Assembly (NCBI GenBank): GCA_022448365.1
Contig: JAKVCS010000003.1
Location: 186,001-250,000 of the forward strand
Source of the DNA: Saccharospirillaceae bacterium
Lineage (GTDB): Bacteria; Pseudomonadota; Gammaproteobacteria; Pseudomonadales; Oceanobacteraceae
Length of the DNA stretch: 64,000 nucleotides
Direction of reading: 5' to 3'
Shown: piece by piece, positions 48,649 to 56,932 of the stretch
Layout: every line of letters begins with the position of its first letter
Numbering within the stretch: position 1 is the stretch's first letter
Notes under the pieces: generated by a model
Seen by the model: the letters and a program-made list of their open reading frames with translations, nothing else
Database searches by the model: none
Told to the model about the DNA's origin: nothing
Position numbers and translations under genes: made by a program

Positions 48649-50133
48649 TCACGGCGTTTCCTCCCGAATTACATTGGCCTGAGTCAAAGCCAATTTAAAA
48701 TTCCGACAACAGCGTCCAATAAACTTATTAATCGACTCATCTTCTTTCAGTGGCGTAGGGTCATCATCCCGAACCCAAACCCTAACCGTCCGCACCGGAT
48801 CTTTTTCAGTCGGATAATTAATGTTCAGCCTCTGAGGCTTCATCACCCGCTTCAACTCCTGGGCAAAGAAGCGCTCATTACGCCTGAACTCATTATTCTC
48901 TTCACACCAATGTTTAAATGCCTGAAATAAATCCCCTGTTGCTGCACAGGTATACGGCCAATCCAATTCGCCACGGCTCCACTGACGATGGAAATACTGA
49001 GGTGAAGTCATACTGGAGCCAATCAACTCATCTTTTGCCTCTGTCATCGGCGGCTTACTATGCTGATCAAAACCAGTTAAATCGCGCTTCAACAAATACC
49101 CAAAAAACGCCTCTACCCCACCATTGTCAGCCTCAGCAAACAGATCTTTAAAATACTGAGGGTTCGGCACTTCGTCGGAATACAAAACCAGATAACGCCG
49201 GTCACCCAGATCAAGTTCCAAAGGAACGCTACTGTTCGACAGAAACACAAAGTTCAAATGATTCGATTCTCTGCGTAATGGCATATGCTTCTGGTCAATC
49301 AAAAGCTCCCGCCCGGTCACCAGGTGCTTAAGCAAGCCTTTGTAGTGATTCCGTTCAGTCCGTGCAACAACCTCTTCCGCCACCGCAAATAATTTTTTGC
49401 TCTGCCACTCAGTAAACGAACTTTCCAACTGAGCCTGCCCGATGGTGATCGTGTGCGCGCCATAGATTTTCCCCATAAATCCATCATAGAGAATCGATTT
49501 ACCTGTGCCTTCAGAACCAAAAATAACGCAACTAGTTGCCATCTTGGCGCCGGGGTTTTGTAGAGGGTAAGCCAGCCAGTTGAGCATAAAGTCGGCCACT
49601 TTTTTTTCACCCTTAGCCAGTCGCATTACATGATCTAAAATACGCCGACAGCCCGACTCACCAACAAACGAAGGCTCTACTCCCCAGCCTTCATACAAAT
49701 TAACAACGTCAGGACCACAATCTTTACCCGGCTCAAAAACCAACTCTTTAACGGTTTTTCTCATTCGGGATTCATTCCAGTCTTTATAGCGGTCCTTGCC
49801 AACCAAGTGATTCAGGTGACTCAATTTCATCTGCTGTCTGGTAATGTTGTCCCAGCAAGTATCGGTATTGTAGATATACGAAAAGTTAGCCAGTAGTGTA
49901 TCTGCGCTGTATCGGCCATTCTCAAACACCACCCCACCTGAAAAACCGTCGCCAACATCGGAGGGCGCGGGAGGTTCATCAAAGTAGTCAGGCACATCAG
50001 GCACTACTTCACCAACAGACGGAGCGGCCGCTTCCAGTTGCGCCTTCGCAATCGCAGCTTCAACCTGTGTTTTAACCTCACAGAGACCAGCACTCAGATG
50101 CAAGTCATTAAAATCCGTATCAACACTAGCCAT
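48649..50133 (-). CDS. Phage replicative helicase, SF3/DUF5906 type
   Basis: This 494-residue protein has Walker A GSEGTGKS (206-213), the B-region SKKLFAVAEEV, motif C HLNFVFLSNSS and an arginine-finger region GDRRYLVL. The N-terminal 100 residues are acidic and low in structure. It unwinds the phage origin, probably assembling next to the iterons that begin at its 3' end. It overlaps the primase gene by 8 bases. Confidence 0.85.
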   Translation of the reverse strand: MASVDTDFNDLHLSAGLCEVKTQVEAAIAKAQLEAAAPSVGEVVPDVPDYFDEPPAPSDVGDGFSGGVVFENGRYSADTLLANFSYIYNTDTCWDNITRQQMKLSHLNHLVGKDRYKDWNESRMRKTVKELVFEPGKDCGPDVVNLYEGWGVEPSFVGESGCRRILDHVMRLAKGEKKVADFMLNWLAYPLQNPGAKMATSCVIFGSEGTGKSILYDGFMGKIYGAHTITIGQAQLESSFTEWQSKKLFAVAEEVVARTERNHYKGLLKHLVTGRELLIDQKHMPLRRESNHLNFVFLSNSSVPLELDLGDRRYLVLYSDEVPNPQYFKDLFAEADNGGVEAFFGYLLKRDLTGFDQHSKPPMTEAKDELIGSSMTSPQYFHRQWSRGELDWPYTCAATGDLFQAFKHWCEENNEFRRNERFFAQELKRVMKPQRLNINYPTEKDPVRTVRVWVRDDDPTPLKEDESINKFIGRCCRNFKLALTQANVIREETP

Positions 50134-51172
50134 TTACAACCTCCTGACCACAACCATTAAAATCAGGAACAACCGCAATACCGCCACAATTAGCAGCAGC
50201 CTGCCGAGCCTTAGTTAAACCCGGATTGCCATCTGTTGCCGTATCGTTATCACCACAGAAGACAAGAACCGAATCAGGCCACCACTGGCGCAGCAATTTA
50301 GAAATAGCCACCAGGTTGCCGGCATCAAACCCAACAATGCACGGATAACCCGTCGCCATATAAACACTGGCCATCGTCGCGTAACCCTCACCAATGCAGA
50401 TAACGGCCGGAATGCATTCATCAAACCCAATCATGTGAAACGCACCGGATTTACGACCGTGACGTGGAAACGATTTTTTATTGGGAAATATGATCTGAAC
50501 ATTACAAATGTCCTGACCATCAAACAGAGGAATCACCAGGCATCCACGCTTAATATTACGCACAGAAATATGCTCAAATTTGGCAGCACCAGAACTAAAG
50601 AAAGCCTTGATGGACGCCTCACCAGTCAGCAACTGATAGCACTCATTCTTATCATCAACCACCATCAGAACCGAACGAGCGGCAACATAAACCCCAAAAG
50701 CCCGAACCTGCTTATCTTCCAGATACTGACACGGAGCCGCCTCATGACTTGCCAACTCAGCAATCAAAAACTGACTGGCCGTTGCAACAACAGCAGCCAT
50801 ACGCTCACGCCAAGCCTGTTCTTCTGCGAAATCTTTCTCACGCTTAGCCTTACGTTCTGCCAGCTCCTGACGATAACGACGCTCTGCCTCTGGGTCCCGC
50901 TGCTCAGTTTTTAAATCAAATCCGGCATCTTTGGCTTTTTTAAACAACGTACCAATGCCGGTACCGCCACCCGCCTTGATCGACTTCCAGGTGGACTTAA
51001 CATCAGCCGCCTTGTACTTATCCGACCCCTGAGACCAGCGATCAAACATACCAAAGCCAGCTGCGCCAAACTCATTCTTCAGCGCCATACCAACCAGAAC
51101 CCAATCGTCACGAGCTTCATCTGGACTGATATACACCAGAGCCTTTTCAACCTGCTCAACCGTGCAATCCAT
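50126..51172 (-). CDS. Phage primase with PriCT-like and Toprim domains
   Basis: This 348-residue protein has an N-terminal PriCT_2-like domain (VEQVEKALVYISPDEARDDWVLVG, about 5-75), then a charged helical linker (AERRYRQELAERKAKREKDFAEEQ). The Toprim domain has ICIGEGYATMAS (catalytic Glu), CIVGFDAGNL and SVLVFCGDNDTA (DxD-like). Start chosen at ATG 51172, which forms TGATG with the stop of the CII-like gene. It would prime phage DNA synthesis with the downstream SF3 helicase. Confidence 0.82.
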   Translation of the reverse strand: MDCTVEQVEKALVYISPDEARDDWVLVGMALKNEFGAAGFGMFDRWSQGSDKYKAADVKSTWKSIKAGGGTGIGTLFKKAKDAGFDLKTEQRDPEAERRYRQELAERKAKREKDFAEEQAWRERMAAVVATASQFLIAELASHEAAPCQYLEDKQVRAFGVYVAARSVLMVVDDKNECYQLLTGEASIKAFFSSGAAKFEHISVRNIKRGCLVIPLFDGQDICNVQIIFPNKKSFPRHGRKSGAFHMIGFDECIPAVICIGEGYATMASVYMATGYPCIVGFDAGNLVAISKLLRQWWPDSVLVFCGDNDTATDGNPGLTKARQAAANCGGIAVVPDFNGCGQEVVNG

Positions 51173-51639
51173 CAGGAAACCTCCCGCATTTGCTCGCAAC
51201 GCTTCAACACAACAAATATTTTGCGAATCGCTTCCTGAGCGCCAATCTGCAGATCCAGCCACTCATCACAATTCACCTTGTTATCTGCAACACTCTTACG
51301 AACAACCTCAGAGTATTTCGATACCGCATCGACCGTATTCAAGAGGTCAGAAAGAATCTGATCATCTGGCAATTCACAATCGACAGAGCCAACCGGAACA
51401 AACAAACCATCCGCCAGGGCACCCACTGCATCAAGAATGCGCTCATCTTTGGTCGCCTCAAGAATACCCTTCAGGTGCATCAGATTTGGTTTATGCGCAG
51501 GCTGATGAAGATTCAGACTGTTGCGTAACACCTGAGCATTCCAGCCGAATATTGCCGCCATCGCTTCAGCACCGCCGGGATAATCTGTAACAGAGTGATA
51601 CAGCGCCTGCTCAATTGTTAATGAATGTTTCTTAGTCAT
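51172..51639 (-). CDS. CII-like phage regulatory protein
   Basis: 155 residues from the ATG at 51639 (an upstream TTG at 51675 would add 12). MTKKHSLTIEQALYHSVTDYPGGAEAMAAIFGW-type start and NPHKPNL-like segment match the phage regulatory CII family found just after cro in many proteobacterial phages. Predicted helical DNA-binding protein. Note that the host HflD homolog, an antagonist of lambda CII, is encoded next to the insertion. Confidence 0.7.
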   Translation of the reverse strand: MTKKHSLTIEQALYHSVTDYPGGAEAMAAIFGWNAQVLRNSLNLHQPAHKPNLMHLKGILEATKDERILDAVGALADGLFVPVGSVDCELPDDQILSDLLNTVDAVSKYSEVVRKSVADNKVNCDEWLDLQIGAQEAIRKIFVVLKRCEQMREVS

Positions 51640-51671
51640 AGATTTAATCCATTTCAAATCAAACGTAGAGA

Positions 51672-51914
51672 TCAAGCGGCGTTATTGTCAGACTTGATAT
51701 CAAGCCGATCAGCCTCTGAAAAAGCACCAGGACAAAACTCATGCGCACCGATAACTCCCCCAGTTGCATTGAACAAATCCCGAGCCAAATCAGCACTAGT
51801 CCGGCGGTCATACATAAACACTTGTCTCAGATGCCCAGTGGTCGAGCTAACGCTTTCCGCAAACGCATCTCTCTCTTTGGGCTTCATCTTTCGCCAGAAA
51901 TCTTTCTTAGTCAT
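51672..51914 (-). CDS. Cro/YdaS-like antirepressor
   Basis: This 80-residue protein is a small HTH protein (TTGHLRQVFMYDRRTSADLARDLFNATGGVIGAHEF). It is the first leftward gene, divergent from the CI-like repressor with one operator between them, which is the cro position. Confidence 0.72.
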   Translation of the reverse strand: MTKKDFWRKMKPKERDAFAESVSSTTGHLRQVFMYDRRTSADLARDLFNATGGVIGAHEFCPGAFSEADRLDIKSDNNAA

Positions 51915-51925
51915 AGTCTTTTACC

Positions 51926-51944
51926 ATGTACTTCGGAAGTACAT
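51926..51944. promoter_or_regulatory. Left operator of the immunity switch
   Basis: ATGTACTTCGGAAGTACAT is a near-perfect 19-base palindrome, 11 bases before the cro-like start codon. It has the same half-sites and length as the three sites at 53349-53417. Confidence 0.85.
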
Positions 51945-52037
51945 ACGATAACAGCGAATAATATACTTGCAAGAACAATGTGCGGGAAAAGTACAACATG
52001 GGAGAATCAGACGAATGATATTGCACAAATCGAAGAT

Positions 52038-52694
52038 ATGCCTGAATTTAAAACCAACGATGAAATCAGACGCCAGAACGCCAGGCTTCTCGCAAAAGAA
52101 GAAGGGTCAAATGCAGCGTTTGCACGCAAAATCGGAAGGGAGCCAACACAAGTCAGTCGCATAATTGGTAAAAACTGGACCACTCAAATCGGTGAAGACT
52201 TAGCCAGGCATATAGAAGCCTCATTCTTTAAACCTAAAGGCTGGATCGATCAAGACTGGGCTGAAACAAACAAAGTAGCGGAAGAATCAGCGGTCTATGG
52301 GGCGCCTCAAGAAATACCAGTTTTCCACCTGAGAGACATTGAAACTGGCTACGATCAGCCGCTATTTAAAATGCCCTGCCCGGTTGAGCACAGCCCACAA
52401 ACCTACGCTGCCAAAGTACACGACAACACCATGCAAGCCACCATGGGGCCGAGCTACCCAGAAGGCAGCATCATTTTTGTTGATCCAGAGCGCGCTGCAG
52501 AAGCCCAAAACGGTGACTTAGTGGTATTCCGCTTAAGTGAATCAGGCGTAGTAGGCTTCAAGCGCTTGGTAGACAATGAAACAGTGAGAGGCTTGGAACC
52601 GCTGAATATTCGATACCCAATGGTCCCACAGCAAGACTTTGAAGTTATCGGCCTCGTGATTGGCTGCTGGATCGGATCTACAGCCCAGCCATAG
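52038..52694 (+). CDS. CI-like repressor with altered S24 catalytic residue
   Basis: 218 residues from ATG 52038; ATG 51978 (238 residues) is possible, neither has a good ribosome site. N-terminal HTH (NAAFARKIGREPTQVSRIIGKNW). The C-terminal LexA/CI domain aligns with lambda CI (VHDNTMQATMGPSYPEGSIIFVDPE). The nucleophile serine of the NSM/DSM motif is Thr131. The general-base lysine is present (Lys175, GFKRL). No Ala-Gly cleavage pair is seen in the hinge (AVYGAPQEIP). DNA binding and dimerisation look intact; RecA-stimulated self-cleavage is doubtful. Confidence 0.82.
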   Translation: MPEFKTNDEIRRQNARLLAKEEGSNAAFARKIGREPTQVSRIIGKNWTTQIGEDLARHIEASFFKPKGWIDQDWAETNKVAEESAVYGAPQEIPVFHLRDIETGYDQPLFKMPCPVEHSPQTYAAKVHDNTMQATMGPSYPEGSIIFVDPERAAEAQNGDLVVFRLSESGVVGFKRLVDNETVRGLEPLNIRYPMVPQQDFEVIGLVIGCWIGSTAQP

Positions 52695-53298
52695 CCAAGA
52701 ACCTAGGAATTCCCCCGGTAAACCAAGCATGTGGATACGCCTCGAAAGAGGAAGCATAGTTATCCGCAGGCCCTGCCTTCTCCTCAACATACCCATCAAA
52801 TGTGAAGACCCGGAATATTGGATTTTTTGATTTCGCCAATTTTTTGAGATCACTCACAGAAGCGCGAAAGTACTTCCTAGTAACAAGCCCCATATCTACG
52901 GGAATAGAAAACGGCCCTGAAGAATGCACGTAATGATTACTAACGGAGCCGGAATCACTCCTGGATACAGGCTTAAAGACCAACATCTCAGAACCCAACC
53001 TTGCCTTCATCGGCAAGTCAAAATCGAAGTTAACCGCCCCCTTAAGTTGTGCTTCCAGCCAAACCTCACCAGGCTTCATTCTTGAAGACCTGTAAACTCC
53101 CACCTTAAAGTAGCTGTAATCCATTGTCAGATAGGCTGGCTCCATTTTCACTGTAACTACATCATCGAATTCTGAGATATTTCGCTCCACATAACCCGGC
53201 CCACCTTTCACATCATATGCATCAGACATCATCTGCTGTATAGAGCACCCACTGAGCAAAATCATCATCCAAACCAACATAAACCTATTCATATCCAT
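52678..53298 (-). CDS. Phage-encoded lipoprotein
   Basis: This 206-residue protein has a signal sequence with lipobox (LVWMMILLSGCS, Cys18). The mature part is beta-rich and unrecognised. Residue +2 is Ser, so export to the outer membrane is expected. It lies between the repressor and the rightward early operon, on the opposite strand. Its 3' end overlaps the repressor's end by 17 bases. This position is typical for genes expressed by the lysogen. A role in blocking superinfection or changing the surface is inference. Confidence 0.7.
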   Translation of the reverse strand: MDMNRFMLVWMMILLSGCSIQQMMSDAYDVKGGPGYVERNISEFDDVVTVKMEPAYLTMDYSYFKVGVYRSSRMKPGEVWLEAQLKGAVNFDFDLPMKARLGSEMLVFKPVSRSDSGSVSNHYVHSSGPFSIPVDMGLVTRKYFRASVSDLKKLAKSKNPIFRVFTFDGYVEEKAGPADNYASSFEAYPHAWFTGGIPRFLAMAGL

Positions 53299-53348
53299 AT
53301 CTCCATATTAGGTAGCCACAATTCTATCAGCAGCAGCTAATTCAAAAT

Positions 53349-53417
53349 ATGTACTTGACACGTACATATTTGATATGTACTTTTCAGGCACATGCAATAT
53401 GTACTCAATAAGTACAT
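53349..53417. promoter_or_regulatory. Three right operators and early promoter
   Basis: Sites 53349-53367, 53375-53393 and 53399-53417 are 19 bases each with ATGTAC and GTACAT (GCACAT in the middle one) half-sites, spaced 26 and 24 bases. A consensus -35 TTGACA lies in the first site (53355-53360). A possible -10 TACTTT lies 17 bases on in the second. The first rightward gene starts at 53427. Repressor bound here would cover the promoter. Confidence 0.88.
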
Positions 53418-53426
53418 GGAGAGACC

Positions 53427-53585
53427 ATGATCCTGATCCACCCAACCGTTGCAGCCTCCCCTGCAACGCTGAAACAGCTGATGCAACAGACCAACTGCAC
53501 CGCCGTAGTTCAGGACGGAAACGCAGTATTAGTAACCGTTGCAACCGTTTCGAAACAGCCTGCGCAACAGGGAGAAACAGCATGA
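53427..53585 (+). CDS. 52-residue early protein
   Basis: ATG 53427 follows GGAGAGACC. The small protein (LIHPTVAASPATLKQLMQQT) is unrecognised. It overlaps the next gene by 4 bases (ATGA) and is the first gene of the rightward operon directly after the operators. Confidence 0.6.
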   Translation: MILIHPTVAASPATLKQLMQQTNCTAVVQDGNAVLVTVATVSKQPAQQGETA

Positions 53586-53872
53586 GCAAGCGCCAAGTAT
53601 TCAGCATTGCGAGCCGCACCTGGACAGTACAGAGAAGTGCTGAAAGCGACTTGATCTGCCTGCGAGACGGTACCGGAGTTCAGATTTTTACAAGACCGCA
53701 AGACACATATCTCGCTAACGACAACACGCTGATCATGACCAGCACAGCTTTACGCGACGAAGACAACGCCGAATTAAAGAAGCTGCTCGACTGGATACAC
53801 GCCGAACAGTGGCCCAGATCAAGCCCAATGAACCATATCAAAAAGCAGCTCGAACCGAATCACGCACCCTAG
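53582..53872 (+). CDS. Unrecognised early protein (96 aa)
   Basis: Start at 53582 overlaps the previous stop. The N-terminal half is beta (RQVFSIASRTWTVQRSAES), the C-terminal half helical (DNAELKKLLDWIHAEQW). No motif recognised. Confidence 0.6.
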   Translation: MSKRQVFSIASRTWTVQRSAESDLICLRDGTGVQIFTRPQDTYLANDNTLIMTSTALRDEDNAELKKLLDWIHAEQWPRSSPMNHIKKQLEPNHAP

Positions 53873-53929
53873 TGATAAGCGCCAGGGACGGCGCACAACT
53901 TTCAAACCAATAAAGACCAGGAGCAAAAA

Positions 53930-54658
53930 ATGAACAATCACCATCTCACAGGCGCCATAAGCGCCAACCTAATAGCCGCCGCATCCTACTCGCAGGCCGA
54001 CAACAAGGATTTTCGCCCCGCACTTCATGGAATGCTTATCGACCCCCATCCTAATGGAGGCGTAACAGTCGTGAGCACCAACGGCCACACTCTATTCATT
54101 GCATACGACGAAAACAGCACCATTTCCGAGAAAGCAATCGTACAGTTTTCCCCGCACTTCATAGCCGAATGCAAACGACAAGCCCGCCCAATCGCCACCA
54201 ACAGATATGTTGAACTCGACGGCCGCTTGGCATACGTAACCCACCGACAGATGGATGAAACCTTCGAACCCGGCCAATTCGAAACACTCACTACAGAAAA
54301 CCTTCCAGCAATTGAGCCACTTAAGGTAATCGACGAAATTTTCCCAAACTACCAACGAGTCATCCCGCAAGAGACCCTACCCACTGCTGCACCAACATCG
54401 CTAAACGCTAAATACCTAAGCAACCTACCAAAAATTGCTGACGCTCTAGGCATCCCCAAAAAATCCCAATACATCACGGTATTTGGTACCGGCGACAAAC
54501 CGGAAGAAAGCCACAAATACAGCTGTATTTACCGCTTCGACTATCGGGACATCAACGCCCTGCTAGTGATCATGCCAGCGAGAAACGACTTCAAAGGCAA
54601 CGGCATCCCAGAATGGATTTCTCGCCCCACCGAAACCAGACAGGAGAAAGCCGCATGA
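53930..54658 (+). CDS. DNA polymerase III beta-clamp-like protein
   Basis: This 242-residue protein has the clamp signatures FRPALHGMLIDPHPNGGVTVV followed by STNGHTLFI (compare the family's R-x2-L-x-G ... ATDGHRLA), then IFPNYQRVIPQE and a C-terminal strand LLVIMPAR like the YVVMP ending of DnaN. It is about two thirds of full DnaN length, so it probably has two clamp domains and not three. It could form a phage-specific clamp or bind host polymerase. A ribosome site (gagcaaaaa) is present after a 57-base gap. Confidence 0.75.
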   Translation: MNNHHLTGAISANLIAAASYSQADNKDFRPALHGMLIDPHPNGGVTVVSTNGHTLFIAYDENSTISEKAIVQFSPHFIAECKRQARPIATNRYVELDGRLAYVTHRQMDETFEPGQFETLTTENLPAIEPLKVIDEIFPNYQRVIPQETLPTAAPTSLNAKYLSNLPKIADALGIPKKSQYITVFGTGDKPEESHKYSCIYRFDYRDINALLVIMPARNDFKGNGIPEWISRPTETRQEKAA

Positions 54659-54873
54659 CACACCGCACAGAAGCCCCAATCGAAGCGCCGAGCAAAATTA
54701 TTCTGCGCAAACTGGCACCGAACGACACGGTAGAACCAGGCGACGTAATGCCAGAGGGAAACCACTTTTTCCCAGTATCAATCTGCGATGTACCAGCCAG
54801 CGAATACAGCAACCCGGTATATCGACAAAGCGCGGAAGAGACACCGGCAGTCAGCGCGGAGAATGCATCATGA
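54655..54873 (+). CDS. Unrecognised early protein (72 aa)
   Basis: ATGA overlap with the clamp-like gene and with the next gene. The protein (KIILRKLAPNDTVEPGDVMPEG) is proline/acid rich, with no known motif. Confidence 0.55.
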   Translation: MTHRTEAPIEAPSKIILRKLAPNDTVEPGDVMPEGNHFFPVSICDVPASEYSNPVYRQSAEETPAVSAENAS

Positions 54874-55814
54874 TCGGCCTGCTGACCATCACCGGCTTGG
54901 CGTTCGCACTCGTGAGCGCCGCCGCATCCGTTATTTTGTGGTGCAGCTACGCAACAACCACTACCGACAGTGCCATTGCAGCTATTACTGCAGTGGCCTC
55001 TGTAGCCTGCATGTACCTGTTTGCCGCAGCCAGCAAAAGCCAAGCACTCAAGCCAGCAACCCGAAACGGAATGAGAAACCTCACCGGCATACTGCTGATA
55101 TCAAGCATCGCCGCAACCGTCGGCTGGCTTGAATCACGCTATCAGGCACAGCACACCAACAGCCTGACGACCGATTACAGCTATACCACCAAACAACAAC
55201 AAATTGCAGACCTGACCGCAGACATTCAGAACCTGCAGCAAAGCGCCCGCGCCGACATCGCCAACAACTACCGCGCCCGCGCCAATCGCACCCAGATCAA
55301 AATCGACAACAAAACAGAACAGCGCGACCAGCTCAGCCGCGAATTAAGCCAACACAAAGGCACTGCAACCAATGCAGGTCAGGCACTTGGAAACAGCTTA
55401 GGTCATCTCCGCTGGGTTCTTTGGCTGGCACTGGCAATCATCGTAGACGCCTGCCCAATCATCTGCTTTTCAGCCGTTGCACAACTGTTACAGCAACAGT
55501 CTGCAACGGATAACAACACAGCGAAACAGTTGACAACCGAACAGCCAGAACCCGCAGCAGCACGGGCCGCAACACCTGAAACAGCCGCAATTAACACCAG
55601 CGATATTTCAGACCTAATCCCGGCAACTGACTGGCTGCAAGAGCAGATATTGAATCACGGCCAAAAGCCATCGATTCGCAATTTCTTAGGACAGGAATAC
55701 GACGGAACAAAACTACGTCACGAACACCTGAAACACATTTTTCACGAACTTGAACTACGCCAGGTAATCAAGCGCAAAGGACAAGGATTTGAACTAGTAG
55801 GAGCAACATCATGA
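54870..55814 (+). CDS. Membrane protein with periplasmic/cytoplasmic coiled coil and helical C-terminus
   Basis: This 314-residue protein has transmembrane helices at about 2-24, 33-53 and 68-86, a coiled coil (QQQIADLTADIQNLQQSARA to about 172), a fourth helix (WVLWLALAIIVDACPIICFS, about 183-205), a Thr/Ala/Pro-rich linker and a C-terminal domain (TDWLQEQILNHGQKPSIRNF ... HIFHELELRQVIKRKGQGF) that resembles a winged helix. No family recognised. It lies inside the early operon with ATGA overlaps on both sides. Confidence 0.68.
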   Translation: MIGLLTITGLAFALVSAAASVILWCSYATTTTDSAIAAITAVASVACMYLFAAASKSQALKPATRNGMRNLTGILLISSIAATVGWLESRYQAQHTNSLTTDYSYTTKQQQIADLTADIQNLQQSARADIANNYRARANRTQIKIDNKTEQRDQLSRELSQHKGTATNAGQALGNSLGHLRWVLWLALAIIVDACPIICFSAVAQLLQQQSATDNNTAKQLTTEQPEPAAARAATPETAAINTSDISDLIPATDWLQEQILNHGQKPSIRNFLGQEYDGTKLRHEHLKHIFHELELRQVIKRKGQGFELVGATS

Positions 55815-56122
55815 CCACCGACATACGCGAAATGAAACCAGAAGAACAGCGCCAAAAGCTCGCCAAAGACACCGCAGAATTTCTTGCAAAAGGCGGTCAG
55901 ATTAAAGAGCTGCCTTATGGTCCCGACGGCTTTAACTCATACGACACTCTTGAAAAGCTCGAAATGGCCAGACGTCACTCTGCCCGGATAAAAGCGACTC
56001 AATCCCCGGCATGGAACAAAGCAACCGATCCGAAATTCAATAATCAGTCGGTCACCACAGCTGAACAGAGCCGTCGGGCAAAAGGTCGCGCCAACCGATT
56101 CAGAAAGTCGGAGGCCGCATGA
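55811..56122 (+). CDS. Unrecognised early protein (103 aa)
   Basis: Basic, helical protein (MKPEEQRQKLAKDTAEFLAKGG; RRAKGRANRFRKSEAA at the end). ATGA overlaps on both sides. No motif recognised. Confidence 0.58.
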   Translation: MTTDIREMKPEEQRQKLAKDTAEFLAKGGQIKELPYGPDGFNSYDTLEKLEMARRHSARIKATQSPAWNKATDPKFNNQSVTTAEQSRRAKGRANRFRKSEAA

Positions 56123-56172
56123 TTCATGTATTTAACGCACAACCCGGTTCCGGCACCGGGATGGCGGCATGA
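56119..56172 (+). pseudogene. Duplicated 5' scrap of the methyltransferase gene
   Basis: ATG overlapping the previous stop opens a 17-codon frame, MIHVFNAQPGSGTGMAA. Its first ten residues equal the methyltransferase start MHVFNAQPGQ at 57562 apart from one inserted Ile. The DNA gtatttaacgcacaacccgg is identical at 56136 and 57569 to within reading accuracy. It looks like a recombination scar where another gene was gained or lost. Confidence 0.6.
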
Positions 56173-56220
56173 TGCTGCAAAACGCCGGGCAAATTCAGGA
56201 CATAGGACAGGAATAAAACA

Positions 56221-56901
56221 ATGCAAGAACTTAACAATGCAATCACCGAGCGCATGAATCACATGGTTGATTCCGGGAAGATTCAAGAGCTGATCGACAA
56301 CCAGCTGGAGAGCTCCGTTAAGGGGATTCTGGATAGCAGCCTTCGTGAATACAGCGAATTCGGAAAAGCGGTAAAAGCGAAGCTCGAAACATCTCTCAGT
56401 AATGCGATTGAGAAAGTATCGTTCCCTGAATACTCGCACTTCATTAACAACCAGGTGCTGGCCCTGGTTGAGCAGAAGCTAAATGAAGCAGCAGTCGAAA
56501 ACCTCAAAGAAAATCTGGAACAAATACTCCAGCCAGTTCCGAAACAAATCAAACCAGGTGAATTCCTCGGTGAAGTCGGACGATATTTCGATCACGAAAG
56601 CGAGGGGGTTGAGTTTGAAGACGGGCCTTACCTTCCTATTGAGTGGAACAAGCGAAACGACTCAGTTATTGAGTTAATAGTTAAAGATCACTTCAAGGTC
56701 ACCTTCTTTGATCACTCGAATAAAAACGAGTGGTACATCGGTTACATCGAGGATGATTCCGGGCGTCACATCACTGCAGATCTTGGCGGAGCTACGCACA
56801 CTTATGGGGTTATTGGCTACCTGTACAAGCTGTACTGCACCGGAACCAGATTCCCGGATCTGCACAAGATCACACACGAAGATTATATCTCAGTGGATTA
56901 A
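56221..56901 (+). CDS. Unrecognised early protein (226 aa)
   Basis: The first 110 residues are helical and charged (ITERMNHMVDSGKIQELIDN, VEQKLNEAAVENLKENLEQI). The second half is beta-rich (FKVTFFDHSNKNEWYIGYIE, DLHKITHEDYISVD). Ribosome site AGGACAGGAA precedes. Family not recognised. Confidence 0.6.
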   Translation: MQELNNAITERMNHMVDSGKIQELIDNQLESSVKGILDSSLREYSEFGKAVKAKLETSLSNAIEKVSFPEYSHFINNQVLALVEQKLNEAAVENLKENLEQILQPVPKQIKPGEFLGEVGRYFDHESEGVEFEDGPYLPIEWNKRNDSVIELIVKDHFKVTFFDHSNKNEWYIGYIEDDSGRHITADLGGATHTYGVIGYLYKLYCTGTRFPDLHKITHEDYISVD

Positions 56902-56932
56902 TTAAACCGGAATTTAGGACAGGACAAAGACC

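Noticed and set aside
51963-51981. ATATACTTGCAAGAACAAT as a fifth operator
   Set aside because: The right half-site is shifted and poorly matched to GTACAT; the other four sites are far closer to consensus.
53308-53619. Minus-strand frame of 103 codons across the right operators
   Set aside because: It covers the operator-promoter region and lies antisense to two coupled early genes, with no motif.
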